Below, piece by piece: positions 27,163-36,698 of a DNA stretch of 64,000 nt. Each line of letters opens with the position of its first letter. Position 1 is the stretch's first letter. The notes beneath the pieces are model-generated. The model worked only from the letters and a program-made list of their open reading frames with translations. It did no database searches and was not told the DNA's origin. Origin of the DNA: Chryseobacterium sp. HSC-36S06 (GTDB lineage: Bacteria; Bacteroidota; Bacteroidia; Flavobacteriales; Weeksellaceae); assembly GCF_024171485.1 (NCBI RefSeq), contig NZ_JALJZX010000002.1, forward strand, positions 496,001-560,000. Reading direction: 5' to 3'. A program made the position numbers and the translations under genes.

Positions 27163-28200
27163 TTACTTGATTATTTCAGTTTTGAAAACTTCGTCGTAAT
27201 TGTGAACACAGTTGTTGATGAATCCCTGTTCCTCCATCCATTTATCACTGTAAACCTTAGTGATATATCGGGAACCGTGATCGGGATAAATAGCTACCAC
27301 AACATCATCTGCTGAAAATTCATGTGAGCCGGCGTACTGTATAAGACCCTGCGTAACAGCGCCTGTGGTATAACCTCCCATAATGGCTTCTTTCAGAGCA
27401 ATTTCGCGGGTTCGGTAAGCGGACATTTCGTCATTTACGCGTACGAATTCATCTACTTTGTCGAATAATAATGCTGCAGGAATTAAATTTTTGCCCATTC
27501 CTTCAATTTGGTAAGGGTGAATTTCGTCTTCATTGATTTTTCCTGTTTCATGGAAACCTTTCAGGATAGAGCCGGACGCGTCAACACCTATAACTTTAAT
27601 ATTAGGATTTTTTTCTTTTAGAAATTTAGCCGAACCTGATAACGTTCCGCCGGTTCCTGTACAGGCAATAAGATGCGTAATTTTCCCATCGGTCTGCTCC
27701 CAGATTTCTGGTCCTGTGGTTTGGTAATGTGCATCAATATTCAGTTCGTTAAAATATTGATTGATATAGATAGAATCCGGAGTTTCTGACGCGATTCTTT
27801 TCGCAACTTCATAATATGATCTCGGATCATCAGCGGCTACATTAGCCGGGCAGATATAAACAGTAGCGCCCAAAGCTTTCAGATAAGCGATTTTTTCCTT
27901 CTTCGTTTTATTGCTTACAGCAAGAATACATTTGTAACCTTTAATGATACAAACCATTGCAATAGAAAATCCTGTGTTGCCGGATGTAGTTTCTACAATG
28001 GTTGAGCCAGGTTTTATCAGGCCTTTTCTTTCAGCAGCTTCGATGATGTGAACTGCGATTCTGTCCTTGGTAGAATGGCCGGGATTATAAGACTCTAGTT
28101 TAGCATAAACTGTTGCAGGAATATCTTTGGTAACTGTATTGAGTTTTACCAAAGGGGTGTTGCCAATTAAGCCAAGAATATTATCGTGAACATTAGTCAT
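27163..28200 (-). CDS. capA: Cysteine-synthase-family PLP enzyme; probable cysteate synthase
   Basis: This 345-residue fold-type II PLP enzyme resembles O-acetylserine sulfhydrylase and cystathionine beta-synthase. It has the PLP lysine Lys45 in HSTKDRIAV, the substrate loop TSGNTG (72-77) and the phosphate-binding GTGGTLSG. The general reaction is beta-replacement on a serine derivative. In capnine-producing Bacteroidota a homologue makes L-cysteate from a phosphoserine-type donor and sulfite, and the adjacent acyltransferase gene points to that role here. An ordinary cysteine synthase is the alternative. The C-terminus is about 25-40 residues longer than in CysK. Confidence 0.68.
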   Translation of the reverse strand: MTNVHDNILGLIGNTPLVKLNTVTKDIPATVYAKLESYNPGHSTKDRIAVHIIEAAERKGLIKPGSTIVETTSGNTGFSIAMVCIIKGYKCILAVSNKTKKEKIAYLKALGATVYICPANVAADDPRSYYEVAKRIASETPDSIYINQYFNELNIDAHYQTTGPEIWEQTDGKITHLIACTGTGGTLSGSAKFLKEKNPNIKVIGVDASGSILKGFHETGKINEDEIHPYQIEGMGKNLIPAALLFDKVDEFVRVNDEMSAYRTREIALKEAIMGGYTTGAVTQGLIQYAGSHEFSADDVVVAIYPDHGSRYITKVYSDKWMEEQGFINNCVHNYDEVFKTEIIK

Positions 28201-28232
28201 TTTTCGTCATTTTTTCTCTATAAAACCGAGTG

Positions 28233-28240
28233 CAAAAATA
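28233..28240 (-). promoter_or_regulatory. -7 promoter element of the capA-like gene
   Basis: TATTTTTG on the minus strand, 32 bases upstream of the ATG. The remaining 28241-28402 region holds a near-consensus plus-strand element (TATTTTCG, 28377-28384) for the next gene and nothing else that I can name. Confidence 0.6.
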
Positions 28241-28402
28241 CTAAAAAATAAATAATACAACAATTTATAAACTTTTTTCTGATTTACAGCATTATACAAT
28301 GACGATAAATATATTCTGGAGTAATGGAGTCTTATTTAAACTTTGTTAAAGTACTTATATAATTAAAGAAAAACCTTATTTTCGCAACATTGAATATTAT
28401 TT

Positions 28403-31400
28403 ATGAAAAACTGGTCTTTTAAACAGTGGAATACCATTTTAGGGTGGGTTATTTTTGCGATTGCTTTCATTACTTATTTATCAACCATAGAGCATAATTT
28501 CAGTTTTTGGGATACGGGAGAATATATTGCTTCTGCCGCAAAACTGGAGGTTACCCATGCTCCCGGTGCTGCGCTTTTTCAGCTTGTAGGCGCGGTTGCC
28601 GCCATGTTTGCTTTTGGTAATGGTGAGAATTATTCGATCGTTATTAATGCAATGTCAGCGCTTTTCAGTGCGTTCACTATTTTGTTCTTGTTCTGGATCA
28701 TCACGCATTTGGTGCGCAGGCTTCTGAATAAAGATTTTGATGAAATTACCAAACACCAGGAAATCTCAATATTATTTGCCGGGGCGATAGGAGCTTTATG
28801 TTTTACTTTTTCTGATACATTTTGGTTTTCTGCGGTGGAGGGCGAGGTTTATTCAATGGCAACCTTATTTATTGCGCTTCTACTTTGGCTAATTACCAAA
28901 TGGGAAAACGAATATCATGATTCTGATAACGAACGATGGATTATTTTAATTTTCTTCGTAACCGGTCTTTCTGTAGGAGTTCACATGATGGGCATGCTTG
29001 CCATTCCGGCGGTATGTTTAATTTATTACGCAAGAAATTATACGTTTACCTGGAAAAGTTTTCTTTGGGCAAACGTATTCACTTTAGTCATTCTGGGAAT
29101 TGTATTTAAAGGAATTTTCCCGTTAATAATGACGCTTTTCGGTAAAATGGAAATTTTTGCTGTAAATGGAATTGGCCTTCCTTTCCATTCCGGAACCATC
29201 ATCGCATTTATACTGCTGATTGCTTTCTGCTATTTTGCTATTAATTATGCTAAAAAATCAAGGAAGAGCATTTATCAAACTGCTGCTTTATCGGTAGTTT
29301 ATATGATGATTGGGTTTTCGTGCTGGATGGTAATTCCCATCCGTGCGATTGCAAATCCTCCTATGAACCTTAATAATCCTGATAATGCTATCGGAATGCT
29401 CGATTATTATAACCGCGAACAGTACGGTGACTGGCCAACTTCTTACGGCCAGAATTATACAGCATATCTGGATGCAAACGGAATCCAGAAAAATGAAGAC
29501 GGAAGCTACAAAACTGAAAAAACAGGCGATGTTTACGAAAAAGATGAGCCAACCGGCACCTACCGTAAAGTAGGCGAGCGTTACAATTATATTTACAGCA
29601 AGGATCACGTTGGTTTTATGCCGAGAATGTTCAACGAAGATCAGGCCGTTATGGCTAATTATATCTCCATGTACGGCGCACCGGATTTTTCATTCAATTA
29701 CGCTAATGAAGACGTGGCAGACAGTCCTGAAGCGAAACAGATTTTCGAGGAATTACGCCAGAAATATGAAGATGGAAGTATTAAAGTTGAAGATTACCTC
29801 AAGGTAAAACCTTATAATTTAATCAATATTCAGAAGCCTTCCTTATCGCAGAATTTAGATTATTTCTTCACTTTTCAGAACGGATATTATTTTGTAAGAT
29901 ATCTGATGTGGAATTTTGTTGGAAGACAGAATGATCTGGAAGGACACATGGAAAACAACCGAGGAAACTGGATTTCAGGTATTCCTTTTGTAGATAATGC
30001 CATGTGGGGCGACCAAAGTAAAATGCCCGCAAAATTCAAAAACGAAAGTACAGTAGCCTTTTTCTTTTTACCACTTTTATTGGGTTTGATTGGTTTCTTC
30101 TTCCAGCTGAACCGCGATTTTGGCAGGTTTTACGCAATCCTTTCACTATTTGTAATCACAAGTGTCGGAATTATTTTCTATACCGGCGTTAAGCCCTTTG
30201 AAGTTCGGGAACGAGATTACGCGATGGTTGCCTCATTCTTTGCCTTTTCGGTATGGATAGGTTTGGGTGCAGCTGCAATACTTTGGTTCATTCAGGAAAA
30301 AGTAAAATCCAATGCAGTAAATGTTGTGGCAGGAATTGTATTGATGGGAATTCCTTTCATGATGGGATTCCAGAACTATAATGTACACGACAGAAGCGGC
30401 AGAAGCGCGGCTTATGATTACGCGTATTCGACATTGAAATCGCTTCCGAAAAATGATATTCTTTTTGTTTATGGCGATAATGATACATATCCAATTTGGG
30501 GAATGCAGGAAACTTCGGGCATGCGTGATGACGTAAAAGTGGTGAATTTCACCTTGCTTTCAACCCCGTGGAATATCGATCAGGTAAAGAGAAGAACCTA
30601 TAATTCAATGCCTGTACCGTCTGTCCTTAACCATGAGGATTACCGCGACGGGACCAACGATCAGGTTTACCTTATGAGTCCGGAAGACTGGAAAAACGTC
30701 TTTGCCAACCTGAAAGATCAGGGTGCTCCGGAAACAGCTTTTGCAGGATTCAGAAAGTTTATGACTCAGGATTCAATGACAATGAAAGAAGCGGTAGATT
30801 TCATTAAAGTAAAGTCTGAAGATAAAGATGAAATCCTGAAAATGCTATTCGGTGAAGCGAAATATGAGAAATTTAATTTCCTTCCCGTTTCTAAATTTAT
30901 TTTGCCGGTAAACAAAGCCAATGCATTGAAATCAGGAACTATTGAAGCGAAAGATGCCGCGCTGGCAGTCGATAAAATCACCATCGAATACAAGAGCAAC
31001 AGTATGTTCAAAAACAATTTGATCCTGCTTGATATTCTTGCCAATTTCGACTGGAACAGACCGATTAATTTCTCCACAGGCGGAATTTACGATCCGGAAA
31101 ACATCTTCTATCTTGGTAATTATCTACAGTTTGATGGTTTCAGTTACCGTCTTGTTCCAATCAATACTCCGGAACGTGAAGATGGTGAAATGGGTAGAGT
31201 AGATGCTAATTCACTATACAACATCGTTAAAAATTACCGTTGGGGAAATTTCAAGGATTTAAGCGTTCATTTTGATGAAACCTGCACACAGAATATTGTA
31301 AGCTACAGAAGTTCTGCAAGCCGCGCAGCCGAAGCTTTGGCACTTTCGGGACAGAAAAATAAAGCTTTGGAAATGCTTGATATGGCTTCCCGAGAAATTC

Positions 31401-31888
31401 CTGTTGAAAAATACAATGATCCCCGTTCACTGAGTTCAATGGTTTACGGATATATGGTTTCAGGTCAGGAGCAGAAAGGTCTGAAACTGGCTGAAGAGCT
31501 GAAAAAAGGAATCTTCGAGGAGTATGATTATTATAGCAGTCTTTCAGCTTATGAGCAGCGATTTGTAGGAAAACAAATGCGCACAAAACCAATGGAATAT
31601 TCTCTGGTTGTGGGAGCAGTTTCAGATGCATACAATAAATTGGGACAAAACGAAAAAGGCTACCAGTATCTTTTAAAATCCATTGAAACGGTGGATAAAC
31701 GCTTCAACAGTTTCGTGAAGAATCTACAGACCATGGGCAAGGAAAAAGCCTTTAGAGAATCTGAAAAAGTACAGGTAATTACTCCGTTTTACACTTATTT
31801 ATTTGATGTGATGAACCCGTATGATTCAACGTATTCCAAAGAGAAAGAGGCTCAGATTACCAATGCGATCATGAAGGCTACGCAATAA
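28403..31888 (+). CDS. GT117 (DUF2723) membrane glycosyltransferase-like protein with C-terminal repeat domain
   Basis: This 1161-residue inner-membrane protein has about 10-12 helices. The first extracytoplasmic loop contains NFSFWDTGEYIASAAKLEVTHAPGAALF, the DUF2723 signature, whose acidic residues recall the catalytic DE pair of protein O-mannosyltransferases (GT-C fold). After the helices, residues from about 690 on are soluble; the last 200 look helical and TPR-like (KALEMLDMASREIPVE, GLKLAEELKKG). The protein probably transfers sugars from a lipid carrier to proteins in the periplasm, inferred from the family. Two small genes follow at 9- and 6-base spacing. Confidence 0.85.
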   Translation: MKNWSFKQWNTILGWVIFAIAFITYLSTIEHNFSFWDTGEYIASAAKLEVTHAPGAALFQLVGAVAAMFAFGNGENYSIVINAMSALFSAFTILFLFWIITHLVRRLLNKDFDEITKHQEISILFAGAIGALCFTFSDTFWFSAVEGEVYSMATLFIALLLWLITKWENEYHDSDNERWIILIFFVTGLSVGVHMMGMLAIPAVCLIYYARNYTFTWKSFLWANVFTLVILGIVFKGIFPLIMTLFGKMEIFAVNGIGLPFHSGTIIAFILLIAFCYFAINYAKKSRKSIYQTAALSVVYMMIGFSCWMVIPIRAIANPPMNLNNPDNAIGMLDYYNREQYGDWPTSYGQNYTAYLDANGIQKNEDGSYKTEKTGDVYEKDEPTGTYRKVGERYNYIYSKDHVGFMPRMFNEDQAVMANYISMYGAPDFSFNYANEDVADSPEAKQIFEELRQKYEDGSIKVEDYLKVKPYNLINIQKPSLSQNLDYFFTFQNGYYFVRYLMWNFVGRQNDLEGHMENNRGNWISGIPFVDNAMWGDQSKMPAKFKNESTVAFFFLPLLLGLIGFFFQLNRDFGRFYAILSLFVITSVGIIFYTGVKPFEVRERDYAMVASFFAFSVWIGLGAAAILWFIQEKVKSNAVNVVAGIVLMGIPFMMGFQNYNVHDRSGRSAAYDYAYSTLKSLPKNDILFVYGDNDTYPIWGMQETSGMRDDVKVVNFTLLSTPWNIDQVKRRTYNSMPVPSVLNHEDYRDGTNDQVYLMSPEDWKNVFANLKDQGAPETAFAGFRKFMTQDSMTMKEAVDFIKVKSEDKDEILKMLFGEAKYEKFNFLPVSKFILPVNKANALKSGTIEAKDAALAVDKITIEYKSNSMFKNNLILLDILANFDWNRPINFSTGGIYDPENIFYLGNYLQFDGFSYRLVPINTPEREDGEMGRVDANSLYNIVKNYRWGNFKDLSVHFDETCTQNIVSYRSSASRAAEALALSGQKNKALEMLDMASREIPVEKYNDPRSLSSMVYGYMVSGQEQKGLKLAEELKKGIFEEYDYYSSLSAYEQRFVGKQMRTKPMEYSLVVGAVSDAYNKLGQNEKGYQYLLKSIETVDKRFNSFVKNLQTMGKEKAFRESEKVQVITPFYTYLFDVMNPYDSTYSKEKEAQITNAIMKATQ

Positions 31889-31897
31889 AATATACCC

Positions 31898-32425
31898 ATG
31901 AAATACTGTGCTTTTCTTCGCGGAGTGAATGTTAACGGTACTTCCATGAAAATGGCAGAAGTCATTAAAGTGTTTTCTGATGCCGGAATGAAAGATGTTT
32001 CTACCGTTCTTGCATCAGGAAACATTTTGTTTTCGTCGGATGAAAAACCTTCGGAACTGAAGAAAATTTTAGAGAAAGCGATGTCGCATTATTTCGAATA
32101 TGAGGCTTTTCTTTTTCTGAAAAACCAGGATGAAATAGCTGAAATTCTTAACAATAATCCATTCAGCAAGGCTGATGATCTGCATATTTATGTTTTTGTA
32201 GGAACAGAAGGGTCAGAAAATATTTTGCTCGAAGAATTTACAAATGCAAAAAAAGCAGCTAACGAAAAAGCTGAAATTGTTGAAAACACCTTTTACTGGC
32301 AGGTTCCCAAAGGAAGTACGCTGGATTCCAGCTTCGGAAAAATTTTAGGAAAAAAGCAGTTAAAAGATAAAATCTCCTCCCGAAATATCAATACCTTTGA
32401 TAAAATATTTATTAAACTTCAATAA
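31898..32425 (+). CDS. DUF1697 domain-containing protein
   Basis: This 175-residue protein is a full-length DUF1697 member: CAFLRGVNVNGTSMKMAEVIKVFSDAGMKDVSTVLASGNILFSS covers the typical N-terminal motif (LRGxNVGG-like), and FDKIF(I)KLQ closes the domain. The function of this family is unknown. It starts 9 bases after the GT117 gene and ends 6 bases before the next, so the three are probably one transcript. There is no signal peptide, so it is a cytoplasmic protein. Confidence 0.85.
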   Translation: MKYCAFLRGVNVNGTSMKMAEVIKVFSDAGMKDVSTVLASGNILFSSDEKPSELKKILEKAMSHYFEYEAFLFLKNQDEIAEILNNNPFSKADDLHIYVFVGTEGSENILLEEFTNAKKAANEKAEIVENTFYWQVPKGSTLDSSFGKILGKKQLKDKISSRNINTFDKIFIKLQ

Positions 32426-32431
32426 ATTATC

Positions 32432-33289
32432 ATGAAAAAACTACTTGTTCTCTTTGGTTTTTTTTCATTTTTTCTAGGACATACACAAATTCAGGTTCCA
32501 AAAGAATTCAATTTTAATACACCGTTTGTCAGTGCTGAAAACCGGCTCGTTATTCTGCCACCAAAGGCTACTGATAAATTTCTTAATGTGGGCCTGCCAT
32601 ACTTTGACGAGAATGCAGGTTACACTTTTAAGCTGTTCGGGACACTGGTTCCCGAGAATGGAAAACTTGTCTACAAACCGGCGGAAACCAATATCATTGC
32701 GAGGTGGCAGAATTTAGGTTTACAGGTCGCTGCACTTTCTGACCAGCAGGTTACCGCGTTCAAACTACCGGAAACTGCATCGTTTCTTCAACATTACAAA
32801 TCCAAAAGACCTGAAAACGATGTGTTGGTTGATAAATACAGTTTTATGAACGGCGGCGGTGCATCGGCTTTAGCACTGAAAGGATTAGAAAAATTAAAAG
32901 AAAGCGGTTTTAAATCTGAAAAATTTTATTTCGAACTTGCCTACGCGTACAACGCTCTGGGAAAATTTGCTCAAGGTGAAGAAACCGTTACCGAAGCTGC
33001 AAAAAACGGAGTCAGTAATGAGCTTTTCATTAAGGAAAAACATTATGCATTGCTTAACCAGAATAGACTTTCAGAAGCCGCAGATTATTTGACAGCAAAT
33101 TTCAAACACTTTAAAACTGCCGCTTATAAGAGCGAATGTATTATCAATCAGATTTCTAAATTTTATAATGCTCCCGACTTCGAAAACGCTAAAAAGTGGA
33201 TTGATATTTACAAAAAAGAAATCGGGCAGGACCAGTATAAAGTTCACGTCGATAAATTCGAAAAGGCACTGGCCGAGCAGAAAAAATAG
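32432..33289 (+). CDS. Secreted TPR-like protein of unknown function
   Basis: This 285-residue protein has a signal peptide (MKKLLVLFGFFSFFLGHTQ). The mature N-terminal half (about residues 25-130) is beta-rich with no motif I recognise. The C-terminal half (from about 150) is alpha-helical with TPR-like spacing (FYFELAYAYNALGKFAQGEETVTEAAKNG; HYALLNQNRLSEAADYL). It is probably periplasmic and last in the GT117-DUF1697 transcript. No catalytic residues can be pointed to; a protein-binding role is inferred from the repeats. Confidence 0.72.
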   Translation: MKKLLVLFGFFSFFLGHTQIQVPKEFNFNTPFVSAENRLVILPPKATDKFLNVGLPYFDENAGYTFKLFGTLVPENGKLVYKPAETNIIARWQNLGLQVAALSDQQVTAFKLPETASFLQHYKSKRPENDVLVDKYSFMNGGGASALALKGLEKLKESGFKSEKFYFELAYAYNALGKFAQGEETVTEAAKNGVSNELFIKEKHYALLNQNRLSEAADYLTANFKHFKTAAYKSECIINQISKFYNAPDFENAKKWIDIYKKEIGQDQYKVHVDKFEKALAEQKK

Positions 33290-33334
33290 GAATTGCGCAG
33301 CGTAGTTCCACTCTTTTTTCTGCCAGAAAAACCG

Positions 33335-33342
33335 TATTTTTG
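33335..33342 (+). promoter_or_regulatory. -7 promoter element of kdsA
   Basis: TATTTTTG lies 29 bases before the kdsA ATG, which suggests kdsA has its own promoter despite the short gap after the previous gene. Confidence 0.55.
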
Positions 33343-33371
33343 TACTTGTAATAAATTAGAAAAACTATATT

Positions 33372-34181
33372 ATGATTCAGTACTTAGATAATATCCATCA
33401 TAAAAACTCGAAAAATTTCTTCCTTATCGCCGGTCCGTGCATTATCGAAGGTGAAGACATGGCGCTGAGAATCGCTGAAAAAGTAGTAGAACTTACCAAT
33501 AAATATGAAATCCCTTATATCTTCAAAGGAAGTTTCAAAAAAGCAAACCGCAGCCGTGTAGATTCTTTCACCACGATTGGTGAAGAAAAATCTCTGGAAA
33601 TCCTGAAGAAAGTAGGCGAGACTTTCAATATTCCTACCACAACTGATATTCACGAAAATGAGCATGCGGCTTTAGCTGCAAATTATGTAGATGTTTTACA
33701 GATTCCGGCTTTTTTGGTTCGCCAGACCGATTTGCTTATTGCTGCTGCAAAAACCAATAAATGTGTTACGCTAAAAAAAGGCCAGTTTCTCTCCCCGGAA
33801 TCCATGCAGTTCGCGGTACAGAAGGTTACAGATTCAGGCAATCCAAAAACCGCCATCATCGAGCGCGGAAATTCTTTTGGTTATACCGATTTGGTCGTTG
33901 ATTTCCGTGGAATTCCTACCATGAGAGCATATGCACCCGTAATTTTAGATGTTACGCATTCGCTTCAGCAACCCAATCAAAATTCGGGGGTTACAGGCGG
34001 AAGACCGGAACTTATTGAAACCATTGCAAAAGCGGGAATTGCCGTAGGTGCAGATGGACTTTTCATAGAAACTCATCCGGATCCAAGCTGTGCGCTATCT
34101 GATGGAGCCAATATGCTTCAACTTGATAAACTTGAAGATCTGCTTCAAAAATTAACCCGCGTACGACAGGCCATCCTCTAA
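33372..34181 (+). CDS. kdsA: 3-deoxy-8-phosphooctulonate synthase
   Basis: This 269-residue enzyme condenses PEP with arabinose 5-phosphate to give Kdo 8-phosphate for the lipopolysaccharide core. Motifs are FLIAGPCIIEGEDMAL, FKGSFKKANRSR, TTTDIHENEHAALAA, IERGNSFGYTDLVVDFRG and GADGLFIETHPDPSCALSDGANM. Both metal-dependent and metal-independent forms exist. Here GPCIIE has Cys in the position that binds metal in the metal-dependent class, which suggests that class. The gene precedes a TonB-dependent receptor, which is probably unrelated in function. Confidence 0.95.
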   Translation: MIQYLDNIHHKNSKNFFLIAGPCIIEGEDMALRIAEKVVELTNKYEIPYIFKGSFKKANRSRVDSFTTIGEEKSLEILKKVGETFNIPTTTDIHENEHAALAANYVDVLQIPAFLVRQTDLLIAAAKTNKCVTLKKGQFLSPESMQFAVQKVTDSGNPKTAIIERGNSFGYTDLVVDFRGIPTMRAYAPVILDVTHSLQQPNQNSGVTGGRPELIETIAKAGIAVGADGLFIETHPDPSCALSDGANMLQLDKLEDLLQKLTRVRQAIL

Positions 34182-34214
34182 TTTTTGTTATCTTTAAAAT
34201 CTAAATTCACCGCA

Positions 34215-36644
34215 TTGAAAAAAATACTTCTACTCCTGGTATTATCGCCGCTTTTTGTTTTTTCGCAAATTAATCTTAAAGTTCTCGACGAAAACGGTGC
34301 TCCTGTTTCTCAAGCCAATGTTTCCTATAACAGTCAGAATTTTATAACTGATGATAACGGATTTGTGAAAATCCCTCTCGCTCCAGAAGAACAGACTCTT
34401 TCGGTACAGAAGGAAAATTTCAGGGGATTCAGCAAAACGATTAAACCTACTCCGAAAGTTCAGAATATGAACATTTTGTTCGTGAATGCTGAAAGAGAAA
34501 CCCAAATTCAGGAAGTGGTTTTTCAGAAAAAAGGAAAGCCGAAAGTTACAGATCTTACATCTATTGAAATCTCTGCTAAAGAAGCTCAGCAGGTTGCATC
34601 ACTTTCAGGTGGAGTTGAAGGACTGATCAAAACTTTACCGTCAGTAAACTCAAACACGGAACTATCTTCCCAGTATATGGTTCGCGGCGGAAACTATGAT
34701 GAAAACCTTATCTACATCAATGACATTGAAATTTACAGGCCTTTTTTAATCCGGAATTCTTTACAGGAAGGGATGAGTATCATCAACCCTGATATGGTTC
34801 AGGCAATTAATTTCTCTCCTGGAGGTTTCGAGGCAAAATACGGTGATAAAATGTCTTCTGCATTAAATATTTATTATCGTCAACCCACAAAATTTGAAGT
34901 GGCGGGCGAGGCAAGTTTAATAGGCGGTAGGCTTTCCACAGGCTTAGCAAGCAAGAACAGGAAACTTTCTGCGCTGTTTTCCGGCCGTTATAGAAATACG
35001 AACCTGGTACTGAATACTTTGAATGAAGATACTGATTTTAATCCTCAGTACATGGATTTTCAGTCTTATATCAATTATAAACTGAATGAAAAGTGGGACT
35101 TTTCGTTTATCGGATACTGGAGTAAAAATGATTACGAAATGGTTCCGAAAGTAAAGGAAGTGGATTTCGGAAGCTTACAGACTCCTTTAAAACTGAGCGT
35201 TTTTTACAACGGGCAGGAAGATGACCAATATAAAAATATGATGGGCACCGCGTCTGTCAACTTTAAACCAAATAAAAAATGGACCTTTACTCTTGATAAT
35301 TTCGCTTACCAAAACCGTGAAAGAGAATATTACTCCATCGCTTCAGGATATATGCTGCAGACTTTTGATCCGGTAACCGGAGCGCCAATTACTTCTTATG
35401 ATGTTGGCGGGCAGATTGATCACGCAAGAAATGATTTAGTGGTAAAAACGTATGGCTCACAGTTAAAAACACGTTTTTCACCTGATGTAAATACAGATTT
35501 CGAGGTAGGTTTAAAATTCGAAAAAGAAAACCTGAAAGATTTCACCAATGAATGGCAACTCGTAGATTCATTAGGTTACAGCACTCCGCGAGATTATACC
35601 AATCCGGGGGTTCTGGATCCGTCTCAACTACGTCTTCGCTTCCATATTGCAGGTGAAAATCATATCCAGCCTACCAGACTTTCAGGATATGCTCAATATT
35701 CTAAGAAATTTTTCTGGGGTCAGAACAGAGTTTTTGTAAACGCTGGGGTTCGTGCATCTCACTGGGATTTCAACGATGAAACCATTATTTCGCCCAGAGC
35801 GCAGTTTGCCATCAAACCTGATTGGGAAATGGATATGCTCTTTAAAATTTCGGGAGGAATTTATTACCAGTCGCCTTTCTATAAAGAAATTAAAGATCTT
35901 GACGGCAACTTTAATTCCAACATCAAATCGCAGCGTTCCACGCAGGTGATTTTAGCCAACGATTATGAATTCAGAATGGCTGAAAGACCTTTTAAATTAA
36001 CTACGGAAGTTTACTATAAGAAAATGGATAACCTGATTCCGTATTATCTTGATAACGTAAGAATTCGCTATTCCGGAGCCAATAATTCTGAAGGTTACGC
36101 TTATGGACTTGATACAAGATTGTTCGGTGAATTTGTTCCAGGTGTAGATTCGTGGATTTCCGCAAGTTATGCGCGCGTTTACGAAAATATCGAAGGCCGT
36201 GGTTATATCCCGAGACCAACTGATCCGCGTTTCAGATTTTCCATGTTCTATCAGGATTATATGCCTAAATTTCCTTCGATGCGTGTAAATCTTACTTTGA
36301 CTTATGCGAACGGACTTCCTTCGGGAACACCGATTTCTTTAGACGCGAACGGAAAACCTGATTTTGAAGCGCCATATAAATACCAGAGAACTTTACCTTC
36401 TTATAAAAGAGTTGACATCGGTTTGTCTAAAGTTTTCATCGATCAGAAAGACAATAAAGTAAACAGCGGTTTTTGGAGTAACTTTAATGAACTTGTTTTA
36501 GGAGTACAGATTTTTAATGCTTTCAACATCAGCAATACGGTAGCTAACCAATGGGTTAATGATGTTTCTACAGGTTATAATTATCCGGTTCCTGTACGGT
36601 TAACAGGAAGATTCTTTAACGTGAAACTTGAATTTAAACTTTAA
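34215..36644 (+). CDS. TonB-dependent receptor with N-terminal CarboxypepD_reg-like domain
   Basis: This outer-membrane receptor of about 809 residues has a signal peptide, then a small beta-sandwich domain (about 20-95, INLKVLDENGAPVSQANV), a plug domain (about 105-215, with the VRGGNYDENLIYINDIEIYRP box) and a 22-strand barrel ending in KLEFKL. It lacks the full SusC signature, and the substrate is unknown. The long frame opens at 34185, but the TTG at 34215 encodes the natural signal peptide MKKILLLLVLSPLFVFSQ; no ATG is available nearby. It lies just downstream of kdsA. Confidence 0.87.
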   Translation: MKKILLLLVLSPLFVFSQINLKVLDENGAPVSQANVSYNSQNFITDDNGFVKIPLAPEEQTLSVQKENFRGFSKTIKPTPKVQNMNILFVNAERETQIQEVVFQKKGKPKVTDLTSIEISAKEAQQVASLSGGVEGLIKTLPSVNSNTELSSQYMVRGGNYDENLIYINDIEIYRPFLIRNSLQEGMSIINPDMVQAINFSPGGFEAKYGDKMSSALNIYYRQPTKFEVAGEASLIGGRLSTGLASKNRKLSALFSGRYRNTNLVLNTLNEDTDFNPQYMDFQSYINYKLNEKWDFSFIGYWSKNDYEMVPKVKEVDFGSLQTPLKLSVFYNGQEDDQYKNMMGTASVNFKPNKKWTFTLDNFAYQNREREYYSIASGYMLQTFDPVTGAPITSYDVGGQIDHARNDLVVKTYGSQLKTRFSPDVNTDFEVGLKFEKENLKDFTNEWQLVDSLGYSTPRDYTNPGVLDPSQLRLRFHIAGENHIQPTRLSGYAQYSKKFFWGQNRVFVNAGVRASHWDFNDETIISPRAQFAIKPDWEMDMLFKISGGIYYQSPFYKEIKDLDGNFNSNIKSQRSTQVILANDYEFRMAERPFKLTTEVYYKKMDNLIPYYLDNVRIRYSGANNSEGYAYGLDTRLFGEFVPGVDSWISASYARVYENIEGRGYIPRPTDPRFRFSMFYQDYMPKFPSMRVNLTLTYANGLPSGTPISLDANGKPDFEAPYKYQRTLPSYKRVDIGLSKVFIDQKDNKVNSGFWSNFNELVLGVQIFNAFNISNTVANQWVNDVSTGYNYPVPVRLTGRFFNVKLEFKL

Positions 36645-36661
36645 AATAAAAATTCTTACCA

Positions 36662-36698
36662 TAAAAATCCCGGAACTTATCTGTTCCGGGATTTTTTA
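36662..36698. terminator. Bidirectional terminator (TonB receptor / GNAT-nitrilase)
   Basis: TCCCGGAAC pairs with GTTCCGGGA around TTATCT, with A5 before and T6 after. It sits between the two convergent genes. Confidence 0.85.
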
